A stretch of DNA of 64,000 bases from Conus ventricosus (Eukaryota > Mollusca > Gastropoda > Neogastropoda > Conidae), in assembly GCA_018398815.1 (NCBI GenBank), contig CM031609.1, positions 38,065,375-38,129,374 of the forward strand, given 5' to 3'. Positions 46,123-56,800 of the stretch are shown piece after piece. A program made the position numbers and the translations under genes. The notes below the pieces were generated by a model. The model worked only from the letters and a program-made list of their open reading frames with translations. It did no database searches and had not been told where the DNA came from. Numbering within the stretch: position 1 is the stretch's first letter; each line of letters begins with the position of its first letter.

Positions 46123-47248
46123 CAGGGTTCATACCAAGTCCTGGAAGTCTGGAAAAGTCTTGGAAAATGGGAAAGGCTTTTCCAGGGCTGGAAAAGTCTT
46201 GGAAAATTTGCTTTTACCCAGCAGGGTTTGGAAAAGTCATGAAATTTCCAGATTGCTGATCATTTGTCAAGTGTTGGGGGTTCAAGCGAAGTGACAATCA
46301 CCAAAAAACTTCTTGCTTATGCAGCCAGTGCTAAATCAAGATACAATTCGTATTTGGCAGAACAGAGAGAAGAACAGGAGAAAAAAAAGGCTGCAGGGAA
46401 GAGAAAGGCAATGCTTGATGAACTTGAAGAAGTGAAAGCAAAGAAGAGAAAACTGGAAATTTGTGTCGAAGACCTGCTTAAGTCTGCTGATGAGTTTGCT
46501 GAGAAAGCAGAAAGAACACAAAACTTCACCTTCATAGCAAAGTCAAATGCTCTCTGTAGATCTGCTAAGGACAAGACAGCTGAAGTTTCTGTTCTTGAGG
46601 CCCAGATAAATGAGAAAGTGGAAGAAATCAAAAAGTAAAACTGGGATCAAGATACATTTTCAGGTGTGAATGGAATAGTGTAAATTTTACATTACATCTA
46701 AATGGCTACTCTTTGCATGGTAAAGGAACTGTGGATGTTAAAAATGATAGTGTGATTAAAGTGCTGGCAGTGTGAGCAAAGAAGTGGAAACTGGAAATTT
46801 GTGTGAAAGACCTGCTTAAGTCTGATCAATGAGAAAGTGGAAGAAATCAAAAAGTAAAACTGGGATCAAGATACATTTTCAGGTGTGAGTGGAATTGTGT
46901 AAATTTTAAATTGCATCTAATGGTAAAGGAACTGTGACTGTGAATGATAGTGTGATTCAAGTGCTGGTAGTGTGACCATGATTCATTGATTGGTAAGTGA
47001 ATTGTTCATTCTGTTGTGTTCACTTGCATTTGTGTGCATGAGTGTGTGTGTATATAATGTATGTATATGTGTGTGTGTGTGAAGCGTGCATATATAATAT
47101 GAAGGTTGAGGGTGCCGGGTGAGTGGGAGGTGAGATGGGGGGGGGGGGGGTTAGTCCTGGATTTTGGTCCTGGAAAAACATTGCTGAGGTCTTGAAAAGG
47201 TATGGAAAAAGTATGGAATTTTGTTTTGACTAATTGGTATAAACCCTG
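46123..47248 (+). mobile_element. CAGGGTT-ended transposon derivative with C-terminal coiled-coil frame
   Basis: The left end is CAGGGTTCATACCAAGTC, the right end GACTAATTGGTATAAACCCTG, whose complement is CAGGGTTTATACCAATTAGTC. The flanks are TGATGACT and TGATGTAG (first five bases shared). Left subterminal repeats TGGAAAAGTCTTGGAAAAT and right TCTTGAAAAGGTATGGAAAAAG are like those of the 23,492 element. At 1,126 bp it holds only a 3' coding piece. An internal partial duplication is present (46,438 onward repeated from about 46,776). A G-run lies at 47,138-47,150. Confidence 0.75.
46264..46638 (+). pseudogene. coiled-coil C-terminal domain of a BED/hAT-type protein
   Basis: The frame is open from 46,264 to a TAA, 124 codons, with no ATG at its start, so it is a 5'-truncated exon. 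It is highly charged and helical: KKAAGKRKAMLDELEEVKAK, KRKLEICVEDLLKSADEFAE, KAERTQNFTFIAKSNALCRS, AKDKTAEVSVLEAQINEKVE. A Lys/Glu heptad region of this sort ends many BED-finger proteins of hAT-like origin in invertebrates and fish. The frame is well preserved compared with the LINEs nearby. Part of it (KRKLEICVEDLLKS and the VEEIKK end) recurs shortened at 46,776-46,857. Confidence 0.6.
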
Positions 47249-47435
47249 TGATGTAGATAAATCAGCCAGCTGACTGAAGTGTGCTGGAACGCTTCCCTGC
47301 TTATGGTGTCTTGGCTTAGCAGGTGTGTCATAGCTTTTATGGAGTAGTCCCCACACAGTGACGCCGCCTTGGTGAAACTGGGTACTGCGCAGATGTGGTG
47401 CAGCCAGTGAGCAGGTGTTGTGGTGCTCTGTGCAG

Positions 47436-47619
47436 AGAAAACCGCCTGAACTGGACCAGGAGATCCGGGACGACGTCATTGAGGAGTGCAACAAGCATGG
47501 CGGGGTGCTGCACATCTATGTGGACAAGAGTTCGCCCCAGGGAAATGTCTATGTCAAGTGTCCCACCATCTCTGCTGCTGCTGCCGCCGTCAACTCCCTG
47601 CATGGCCGATACTTTGGGG
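47436..47619 (+). CDS. RBM39: RBM39 exon: first part of the UHM (RRM3)
   Basis: Acceptor CTGTGCAG; the first A completes the split Ser codon from 43,500. It reads ENRLNW, then one G is missing after TGG at 47,452-47,454, then DQEIRDDVIEECNKHGG, VLHIYVDKSSPQGNVYVKC, PTISAAAAAVNSLHGRYFGG. Human has EIKDDVIEECNKHGGVIHIY and ALHGRWFAGK. The Arg-x-Phe motif (R-Y-F) that lets a UHM grip the tryptophan of ULM peptides in SF3B1 and U2AF65 is kept. The exon ends at GGGG before GTAAGC, phase 1. Confidence 0.94.
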
Positions 47620-48178
47620 GTAAGCTTCTTAGGTGCAAGAGTGGTCTGTCTTCTCGTGGTGCCTGTTCAAATGAATTCTTTATCCTTACTTCATGTGGGA
47701 GGGATCCTTAAAAAAAATTATAAAAAAAATTGGGAGAGCAGGTTGCTAACTTTGTCTCTATACCCAGGTAGGTTATAAAAGTGATCACCCTTAGTAAGTT
47801 CAGTTTATTGCACTATATTCAAATTGGCTCATTTTTCTCATATTCTTTGGTGTGGGAACACGCCCCATATACTCTATGGAATTCAGAGTGTACTTTTTTT
47901 TGTTCTGTTTTTTCTTTCATGAATGCTCACAAATGTCCCTTCTCTCAAGCTTGCATGTGGTTCTGACAGAAAAGCTTCTTTCTCCTTACTTCTCAAGAGG
48001 AAATTTGTCTGATAATGCTCACAGAATACCTTCGTGTCCACCTCTGCAGCTTTTCTCTGTGTGCGCATGACGAATAGGCCATGTTTTTTGAGGAAAACAC
48101 CAACAACACGGAGCAAAACAAAAAGCCGGTGTAAGTGATGTTACAGATGGAAAACCCATTGTTCCCCATGTTTTTCAG

Positions 48179-48489
48179 GTCGTGTGATAACAGCAGCCTA
48201 CGTGCCGCTGCCCAACTACTCCTCCCTGTTTGTGGACTCCATACGAGCCAGCCAGCCCCTCATGTCTTCCTTGCAGGCCCTGTCCTCTGGCGGCGGCCTG
48301 ATGCCTCTGCCCCACCACGCTGAGATGAGTGTGGCCACTCCACTACCCTGCCACTCAGCCCCGCCACATCCCCATGCATTCCTCCCCACGGCTCCTGTAG
48401 GTCGGCATCAGTTTGAAAGGAGGAGTCCATCGTCTGGGTGGTGTTGTCACCATCTTGACCAGTGTCTGGTGTGGATCTGGTGTTGGTAA
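48179..48489 (+). CDS. RBM39: RBM39 last exon: end of the UHM and C-terminus
   Basis: After TTTTTCAG the exon reads RVITAAYVPLPNYSSLFVDS and IRASQPLM, matching the human ending MITAAYVPLPTYHNLFPDS. Human stops ten or so residues later (TQLLVPSRR), whereas here the frame continues for about 75 more codons (SSLQALSSGGGLMPLPHHAE, then a Cys/Trp-rich stretch) to TAA at 48,487-48,489. Given the indels in other exons, a frameshift just after PLM is as likely as a true extension. The end coordinate is therefore that of the open frame, not of a proven stop. Confidence 0.85.
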
Positions 48490-48900
48490 AGCATTTGTCC
48501 GGCGCAGGAGCGTGGGAGGTGACTAGTTTCAAGGTCTGCATTTGAGTTTTGTTCCTAAAAGAAATTGTTTTTGTCATGAGTAAAAGAGTTGCTACACACC
48601 ATATGTATGATTTTCGTGAGTTGTTCCCACACATCAAGTTTAATTTTCATGAGTTTAGTGTTTTTATCTTTACGGAATACAGGAGACTTCAAAACCAGAA
48701 TGGTCTGTTTGCTTTTGACTCTGCTAGTTTGTTGGTCAACGTCTCATAAGACACAGAAGGACTTTTTGATGCCAATACGATGTTGGTGGGATTTCTTTGA
48801 TTAGCATTTATTGTGAGCTCTGTGTGCTTTACAAATAATGATGAACAGAGTAGCAACAGGAAACAACAAAACATTTGATATGTATATTCATTAGTGCATA
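48490..48900 (+). other. probable RBM39 3' UTR and flank
   Basis: AT-rich sequence without a convincing frame. No perfect AATAAA is seen in the first 400 bases, so the cleavage site is not assigned. Confidence 0.4.
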
Positions 48901-48901
48901 C

Positions 48902-49760
48902 AGACCTGCCAACCATTACGCATTTCGCGTAATTTATTACGCCCAAGTGATAATTCTTACGCATATAGCCAAAAAATTACGCATTGAAAGTTTTCCAAAA
49001 AAAAAAAAAAAAAAAAAAAAAAACGGACGAAAAAAGATCGTCATATGTACAGGAAAGACTCCACGGCCCGTGCGTATACTACATAATCTACAAGAAAGCG
49101 TTTCCGGTCATGCGCAGTTTCGTTTCACCATCTTACATTCAGCGAAGTTGGCGTCTTTTCCGAAGTTTTTAGCTACGAAAATGACCGAAACGTGGAGTAG
49201 AAAGTTTGGACAAGATGCGAAAAACGACAAAACTTGGTCCAAAGTTGATCCGAAAAAGAAATCCTCTGTTAAAGAGTTGCCCTCTGCATACGCCCTTTGC
49301 GGGCAAAAGGTGTAAAAATGTGCACGAGATTACCACTTGCGAGTCGGACATCATCCATTCCCAATCGCGGGATTGGTGGATGTTGACTCGTCACCGTTGA
49401 GTCACGCAATGCCCATCGATTCCACTAACGTAACGCCGCCGAATTCTTCCCAGCATCCAACAAATATTTTTCAGACTGTAGACACCCTCAAACTGAGGAA
49501 ATGAAATTAGAAAAGGGTAATAATGGTGTGGCTGAAGCACTGGTGCCGGAATTTATTCCGTCGATGCACACATCGCTCCTTAGTCATAGCGCGGAGCCAG
49601 CCAGGACCATCGCATCCGCCGCTTTACAGAAGTGTTTCCTCAGATTCGGGGGGGGGGGGGAGATCGGCCCAACAGTACAAGAGCGGTCGAACAAAGACAA
49701 GGCACACAATTTCAGGACCCTTCTCAGGAAGGGCTTAACTGCTTGCATGCATCACGACTG
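48902..49760 (+). mobile_element. relative of the CAGACCTGCC element, decayed
   Basis: Starts CAGACCTGCCAACCATTACG, close to the start of the 43,912 element, and has ATTACGC subterminal repeats (TTACGCATTTCGCGTAATTT). A poly-A run is at 48,998-49,023. Coding remnants follow: MTETWSRKFGQDAKNDKTWS at 49,181, a Cys-x2-Cys-like SAYALCGQKV at 49,285, and EALVPEFIPSMHTSLLSHS at 49,531, in different frames. The right end is not clear; GGTTGGCAGGT at about 50,779 could be it, which would make the element about 1.9 kb. Confidence 0.5.
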
Positions 49761-52700
49761 CAAGCCTGGACCGATTGAGATGGTGGAATGATGGAAATCA
49801 GAAGGGGGGGTGGGGGGGGGAGGGGGGGGACAAAATCTTTATTCCTTTCCTGGGTGGGTAGGCTCGAGTACTTTTACAAATGACCACAATCACCACGAGC
49901 TGATTAGCCAACCCCACATGCACAGTAAACATCAACAGGGGATAACCATTTTTTAGGTTATGTCTTTTTCTTAATTTCATGTTCCAGTTTCTCCATCTGT
50001 CAAACTCCCCCTCCTCCCGCCTCCCCCCCCCCCCCCCGCCGCCCGCCCCCACCCTCATGTCCAAAACTTTGCCAAGTCATAAATAAATAAACAAAAAAAA
50101 AAAGTAAAAAAAAAAAACAATTAAAAAAAAAACAGTAGCAAAAAAAAAAAACCACACTTAAAGAAAAATAAATAAAAAACCCCACAAACCCAAAACTTAT
50201 CAACCACCAAGACAGATGAAGATTGTTGGCCTGCTCTAGATATTTATACTTCCCCCACTATTCGCTAAGATTGTGTCGTGCTATGAGTAGTATTGTACTG
50301 ACCATATAATCGAGTTACAAAAGGTTGGCATCTTGAAAAAAAGTTTATATATTGTGTTAGATGGTTCCTTAATAAAATGGAGCACATGTTTACACCCACT
50401 TGAATTATTGATTAACAGTTGCCCTGCCTCCATTATCAATTCCAATTTTTTTAGGTTTGTTACTGGCGCAGCTATCAAGCCAGTTTGGAGGTGTTCCATG
50501 CCCGAGTGATGGTTGTAAGGGGAATTGTGTGTGTTCTTCCAGATGTATTCTAACATTATTCATAATATTGTAGAGATTTTCATGTATGACACTTAAAAGA
50601 AAAGCAAGTTTTAAAAGAAAAGTAAACGATCACCAAAAAAGTGTGAAACACTTTATCACATCGAGTTAGTTTGAACAAAGGTACAATGTCGCGCCTCCGA
50701 GATTACTCTAAGCTCTCCAGAAATTACCATTTCTGCCTCACTGAGCTTCAATTCTATACCTCATTTGGACTCTTAGGGGGGTTGGCAGGTTCTCTGAGCA
50801 TAGGAATAACAAAAGGCCCTATGCAAAGACTCTTTGAAGAGAGTACAATATTATTTAATTTTGTTTTTAAATCGTCAACAAGTGACTATGGCAAGCACAG
50901 ACAAAATTCGAATCCTCATGCCGCTTATAGTTAATATGGTGTATAAATCACGTCATTTCTTTATGAGAAAAAGAATTGTAATGCCCTATTGAAACTGTTT
51001 TTAATCTCTGTTGTGCCAATCTGTGAACTGTCGCCATGAGAATCGGACAATCTTGTATGGTGTGGACAATCCCAGAGTGTTGTAAGCGCTTTTGATCTCT
51101 ATCAACATCAAGGACTGGATTGAGAAGGAGAAGACATGATTTGTGTGTGTGAAAAGACCGGTCATTCTAGTATAGAAAAGCCTGACCAATATTTGGTTAT
51201 TCTTTATTATATTTTTGTTTATGATTTTTTTTTGAAACCAGTTTCCATGAAGAAAATGCTTCTGTTTAAAGTATTCAACCTTGTAGTGGAACATTTAATG
51301 AAACGATCTTTGTCCATAGTTAGGAGGGTATTATTTTTTTCTATTTTTTATTATTTTTTTAAAGAACTTTTTCATGGGTATTTCAAAATGATAAAGAACA
51401 CAAAAAGCGCTGATGAGAGTTAAGGATAGCATGTAGCCACTAAAATCGCAATGACAGAAGTCCGGAAGCCGTGAAAAGATCTGAACTCAATGCCTCACCA
51501 GTCCAACTATGAATATGTACTAACCCTCGTTACCTAGTCTTGTCAACGTTTGTGCAAAAAAGAATGCCTGCAACCAACCCATCACATCTGAAGTGTACAC
51601 AACCTGCAAATGCTCGTTGAAATCGTGAACACATTCTCAACTTGGAACTTTTCGACATAAGGATGCATATAAGCGGCCACAACAAGGCCGAATTGCCAGC
51701 ACAGACAGAGGGTTATAGGGGTAGGTCAGGCGATCAGAAAAGATTCATCCTGCAGGGTCCCTTCGCCCACGGCCACCTCTGCCTGTACCCTCTTGGTGTT
51801 TTTTTTTTAATACTAGCATGATGCAGGTCAAGGGACTGGTGGTCCATCCTCACAAAGAAACACACCCAGAAACATGCACATCTGTGGTTAATAACACTTC
51901 GTTGTCAAAAAAAAAAAAAAAAAAAATCATGATGGCTTATCCGAGGAAACCGTTTTTTATTATAGATTATCTGATAGTGCCTACCATCCGTTCATTTGTT
52001 TACATGATGATGTGCCTGAGATGATTAATGCGACAGTCTAGATCATCATCAAGTGTGGGAAAGGTTCATGGAACTCTCGCTCGACACTACAGATTCCACC
52101 TTTTTGTCACACATATATCGACACCAAGTCTTGAACCTGCACTGTGATAGTGCATATTGATCCCCATCTCCTGGGTAGGCATTTCCAGTATAAAACATTC
52201 TTCTGTATGCCTAAAGTCACGTCTGTTCTATGAGTTTGAACAATGTAATTTGATACAATTTCCTGCTGCCCCGTGGTTTAATGAACACCGTGTGTTAAAT
52301 TACCTGAGCAACTCCCCAAACATATATGGATTTTGGAGTTGTTATGAAGTGACACAAGGTTTTGCGTTCCCTGTATTGAAGATTTTTGCTGTGTTTGTAT
52401 GATGTGAGGTTTCTCGTCACACGTCTTTTGGCCTGGCAGCGAACCTAGGAGAAGACACAATAAAAAAGAATCAAGATTTAAAACTGTTGTGGGAGGGATT
52501 GTAGCAATGTATGTGTGTGGTGATGTGATTGGATTAGATTTCCGTATATTACAGTAATAATGTAAACAGGGAAAAGAGAAAAGAAAAAAAACTCTGTCAA
52601 ATTTTAACGTACTCAACGGCAATTCAGTGTTTACTATCATTTGTTTGCATCCAATTATTTAAGCAGAACATAGATTTTTAAGAGAAAACTGCTACATATC

Positions 52701-54919
52701 AGAATAAATAGTTTTGATGGTTGGATAACTTTTGCTTTCATATTAAATTCAGAGACCAGTTGTTCTCACCCTCTATTTGGCCATCATTTTTTCTTGCCCT
52801 AGTTCATGACAGACTCTTTAAATCCAGAAACCATTGATTCATTTATTTCCAGATGAAAAACCTGGTTTTGATGGCATGTTCTAGGGGGTGGTGCAGTTGC
52901 TCTATCAACAAGTCCGTGAGCGTGTCCACGTTGGGCACTGCAGTTGACAGTGTCAGTAATGATTAGCCATGCCTCGGAAAGTAGGTGCATCATTCATGTT
53001 TATTTGCACTTGTCGAGGTATTGAAAATATTTTTTTACAAGGGAACAGGTCAATTAATGCATAAAGTTTGCCACATGCACGATGCCTGTCCAAAATAGTT
53101 TGGTAAACAGAGCTCAACAGAAAGCTAAAATCCAAGCTTGTTTGTGTTAAACCAAGCACAAATAATCGTAGATTTCTTTGACTTGGGTTGACCATGATAA
53201 TGAGCACCTACTTAATACTTTATAAGCTGGTCTCCAGTCACTTTGGGTGTCAAAGCTTCGTTAATTGCATAACGCAGAACACGATCCGCCCTTCTCTGAT
53301 CACAAAACAAAGATGGAGGGGGAAAGTGCCATTGCCCCTGTGGGCAGAAATAAACAGTAATGACAATGTGGGATTTGGTGATAAAGAGTGATGGTATTAA
53401 AAATTGTACCATGCCCTTCTCCCCCCTTGACCTTCTCCCACATAGATAACAGCCATGTGAAATAGACATTAGTGCATAAAAGCTTTTGTTAGATGATCGT
53501 GTCAGTTATGTGTCTAAATCTTTGGAACAACCAAGTGGTTTGAAGATACAATTACCATGCCATATTTTCAGCGACCTAATGAGGTCGAAAATTAGCAGGC
53601 TAGTTTTTGGTGTTAGGGCCGCCTAGACATGACCAACACCCATACCAACGTATTCCTTGGCCGTCGAGGACGGGAAATGTGCCACCGCGGTGTACGGTGA
53701 AGCGACCAGACCAAAAAAGCATCGTCCGTGCCTAGTACTGCCCTAGCTGGCCCATCCCGTATGGAACGACTTTCATTGATATAACGTTATATGTACCATA
53801 TGGAAATCCCGTTGAAACCTTAAATATTCCCCTGGTACTGTGGATAGCAAGTTATGTACCAAACTGAATAGTATTATGTATATATTATATAGTGTCAGCC
53901 AGGAAATTCTAGACGAGAAATGCCAAATCAACAATGCGTATACTAGAACATGCTCCGATGTACGAGAAATTAAAATTGTGTATTTCTCCAACCCTGTTTC
54001 CTCAGAGAAAGAATGGGACATAAGGCATGAGTTAAATAAAGTGACCACAAATATGATACGCCTCCAAGTAACAACAGAGAATAACGATCCACATGACTTG
54101 TACAAAAAGTACCGACCTATCCCACATACCGCTAGCAACATCATTTCAGGCCTGCTACCCTCCCGGAATTCGGCGGGCATTGTCCCCGCACACAAAAAAC
54201 AAAGGCAATAAATCCCGCATGTTGGGGTCGGGGGGGGGGGGGGGGCCGCGAGTGGTTCATTTAGGCGTTCCCGGAAAACAAATAAGAGTTAAAAAAAAAA
54301 ACACACAATCTTGACGCCGCCGATGTACAACGCAGCACTCCCATACAAACTGCAGCGGGGGCGCTTTTACGGGTATACGCTACCACCCTTGCGGCCCCTG
54401 CCAGCGCCTTGGTTCTGTGACGTGCGTATGAGGCCACCGCGGGCACCCCCCATTTGTCACACATACGCACCTTTCGCTAACGTCGCAGACATCATAGTAG
54501 CGGTCGCAATGCGTCACCACAGTATCCCCCCCCCCCCCCCCCCCCACCCCTATCACAACCACTCACAAGAAGGCGTCCGAAGCGACAGCAAAGTATCGTG
54601 TGGTTGTAAGCAGAAACCAACCGCGAAGCATCTGAAGAAATCAAAACGTTTCGACAAGCATTCAATTACGAAAAATAATACTGCAAAGTAAAACATGTAT
54701 CTAAGCAAAGCTGGAAACTGGGAGCCTACAGTTAGATATTTATGATGCGAATCTAGTGCACTAGCTCCTTATCCTGTGAACCATACGAGGGAATGAACGA
54801 TGATCGAACGTGCACTTGGTGTGTGGGCCAATACATGTGACAAAAAGCAAAGGCATAAGAACAGGCAAGAAAGGAATCGAGAAAGCCAACAGATAAGAAA
54901 ACGTTGTTTTATTTTCAAG
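49761..54919. other. intergenic or intronic sequence without a recognised gene
   Basis: Contains G-, C- and A-rich simple sequence (49,803-49,830; 50,020-50,040; 50,090-50,190), a poly-A run at 51,907-51,926, and G- and C-runs near 54,230-54,245 and 54,527-54,546. The longest + frame, 53,840-54,211, reads DEKCQINNAYTRTCSDVREI and ends PAHKKQRQ; another at 54,311-54,691 is Pro/His-rich. Neither resembles a family I know, and both overlap frames on the other strand. Confidence 0.5.
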
Positions 54920-55033
54920 TGGTCGGGGACAAGGTCACGAATCACGACATGCCAATTGATGAGTGGCAAGGACCTATTTCGGTCGATGCTGTTGTTGAAA
55001 CGACACATTCCAACGTGACAATCGACATTTTAG
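54920..55033 (+). CDS. candidate coding exon, unknown product
   Basis: TTGTTTTATTTTCAAG precedes an open stretch that codes for VGDKVTNHDMPIDEWQGPIS and VDAVVETTHSNVTIDIL, and it ends at TTTTAG followed by GTAAGAA. Acceptor with pyrimidine tract, donor and an unbiased, non-repetitive composition make it look like a 114-base exon (phases 2 then 1). I do not recognise the sequence. The frame stays open past the donor for 22 codons, so a chance frame is possible. No matching neighbouring exons were found. Confidence 0.25.
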
Positions 55034-56585
55034 GTAAGAATCGTGGAAAAAGGAGCGCTTCCCCGATTACGAAGATTATGCACAGAGTTTTCCAGTAGTT
55101 GCGCGGGCAAGGCAGGGACACAATAGAGGCACTTGATTTTGGCAAAACTACGCCCTGGTCTCGTTTGTACAGGGAAAGTATGGAGAAAAAGACCTGCAGG
55201 ATTTTATGAAGAGTGGCTACAGCAGGTCCTTCTACGCAACCTGTGCGCACAAGGGGGGAGTTGATAACAGCAGTGAAAAGCAAACTGCAGTGAGTAAATA
55301 GGGTTACTATGAGACTTACCATTACAGTGTTTGTATTTTATATTTATTAGTTTGTTGAACATTAGACAATTTAACATTTTCACCAAGACTTTTCTATTAT
55401 TACACAATGGAGACTGACAGAGGCACCGCTTATGTTCAATCCTGACAGGGAGCAATGCCAAAGTAAGTGAGGCATGTCCCAAAATTTGATTGCATTAAAA
55501 CGCTAGCATGGGTTTTATTCTTACATAAGATCAATGAATAAAAACAAGTTAAATGGCACTAAACAGCAGCAAACATGTCATTTTTCTTGTGTTGCAATAT
55601 GCGTCCCAGAACTTCATCTTGTACCAGAAATTTGATACATCCAGGTCCTGCCCTGAAATCGTGGAAACGGGGTAGGCATGCCTGCATATATAGTGACTTA
55701 AGGATTCCCACAAATTAGTTGAACTTAGTATACAAGCGATTCAAAAAGATTGCAATAAAAGAATGCAATGCTTCCTCATTACTTTTCATATTTGGCTACC
55801 TCCTATCTTCCTGTGCCATCCGTCAGTGGCAAAATTGCACCCATGCCGCCTCATTCCGAGCCCCTTGTCCACAGTCCCAGCCCAGGGGGGGTCCCGTCTG
55901 CCTGCAGGGCCCTGGCACAGCAAATCCATCAGGAGGCAACCAATGTCAGACGTTCATCTGGCGCAACCACCAAATGTCGAGCGACCTGTACTGCTACCAG
56001 CCGGGTACCACTAAGGGGGGTCAGTGATGCCTTGAATCGATCCCAACAAGTGCAGGACACCAAAACTACCAGTCCCCCTGCTGGATGACCAGTAATTGGC
56101 TTAGACGCAGAGCGCATTGATTAAAGCTCTCCCTCTGGAAAGCAAACCGACCACCAGGGTCTGTGCCAATGACCAACCCCCATGAATTAGCCGATACTGG
56201 TTACCCAGACAGAATAAAAAACCAAGGCCATAGACGTGGAAGGACATTGAAACTAAGGTCACCATGAGACAGGACTTGGAAGGTTCCAGAATTGAGATTT
56301 TTTTTTTTAAAGCCGATCGATCAGCAGGATGACGCTATGGATTTTCATTCTGGTCTGATGACTGTTAAGACAGGAATAGTATTATCTACCCATTAAACTT
56401 TCAGAACATAATCCTGGCCTAACCCAAACTGAGAGATAGAACCCCTGCCTGCAGTAATTCCTACACTTTTACATATCTGGCAAGTCACCCAAAAGAGTGG
56501 TATATGGATAGAGACACCATCAGTGTTTGGAAAGGAAATTATGAGAGGCAACACTCATCAGCACTAGGACAACATACCCTTTAGT
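55034..56585. other. no gene recognised
   Basis: Ordinary sequence. Around 55,820-56,090 three overlapping + frames are Pro/Ser-rich (PHSEPLVHSPSPGGVPSACR in one), without splice signals or family resemblance that I can support. Confidence 0.45.
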
Positions 56586-56589
56586 GGAT

Positions 56590-56800
56590 GAAAACTCGAC
56601 AGTGTGGTGGAGCCCTATCGAAACTCGACCTCTGGGTAGAGATATGACTCTGGGTAGGAGCGGGCACAGGCCAGAAAATCCCACATGGCATGATGGGAAT
56701 TGGAACCCATGACCACCCAGCCAGGATCCACGATGCTAAAACTACTTTGCGCCTCGGCAGCTGGTTAGCTTTCTCGATTCCTTTTGGTGACATGGATATT
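56590..56800 (-). mobile_element. tRNA-derived SINE
   Basis: On the minus strand, AGTAGTTTTAGCATCGTGG resembles an A box. It is followed by a CTGGGTGGTCAT stretch and GGGTTCCAATTCC, a near-consensus B box, then a body with CCTACCCAGAG. Order and spacing fit a tRNA-like SINE head. Ends are approximate. Confidence 0.5.

Larger units (their letters stand above)
43501..47435 (+). other. RBM39 intron carrying two BED/coiled-coil transposon derivatives
   Basis: This 3.9-kb intron contains the elements at 43,912-45,161 and 46,123-47,248. The remainder (43,501-43,911; 45,162-46,122) is AT-rich, with no other gene or repeat that I can support apart from a short duplication (TTGATTGTCATTAGTGATGA) at 43,665-43,707. 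Confidence 0.7.
7345..48489 (+). other. RBM39: RBM39 (CAPER-alpha) orthologue, gene span in this window
   Basis: Collinear + strand exons encode, in order, the conserved N-terminal peptide, a probable RS-rich segment, RRM1, RRM2, an Ala-rich linker ending in an ATQCF..LSNMF motif, and a C-terminal U2AF-homology-motif RRM. That is the domain order of RBM39, about 530 residues in human. The protein acts in the nucleus in 3' splice-site recognition with U2AF65 and SF3B1, and as a transcriptional coactivator. The span is about 41 kb, much enlarged by intronic transposons. Visible introns obey GT-AG, and phases agree where checked: phase 2 at 43,500/47,436 and phase 1 at 47,619/48,179. One or more exons between 21 and 33 kb may be missing or unrecognised. 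Single-base indels break several exons. They sit mainly in short homopolymers, so sequence error is likelier than gene death, though a decaying copy cannot be excluded. Confidence 0.85.

Noticed and set aside
37236..48489. RBM39 as a processed pseudogene
   Set aside because: It has introns with good GT-AG sites and consistent phases. A decayed duplicate with introns remains possible but is less likely than sequence error.
53773..54211. Opposed frames of 123 and 140 codons
   Set aside because: Both strands are open over the same bases, with no recognised motif and no splice signals.
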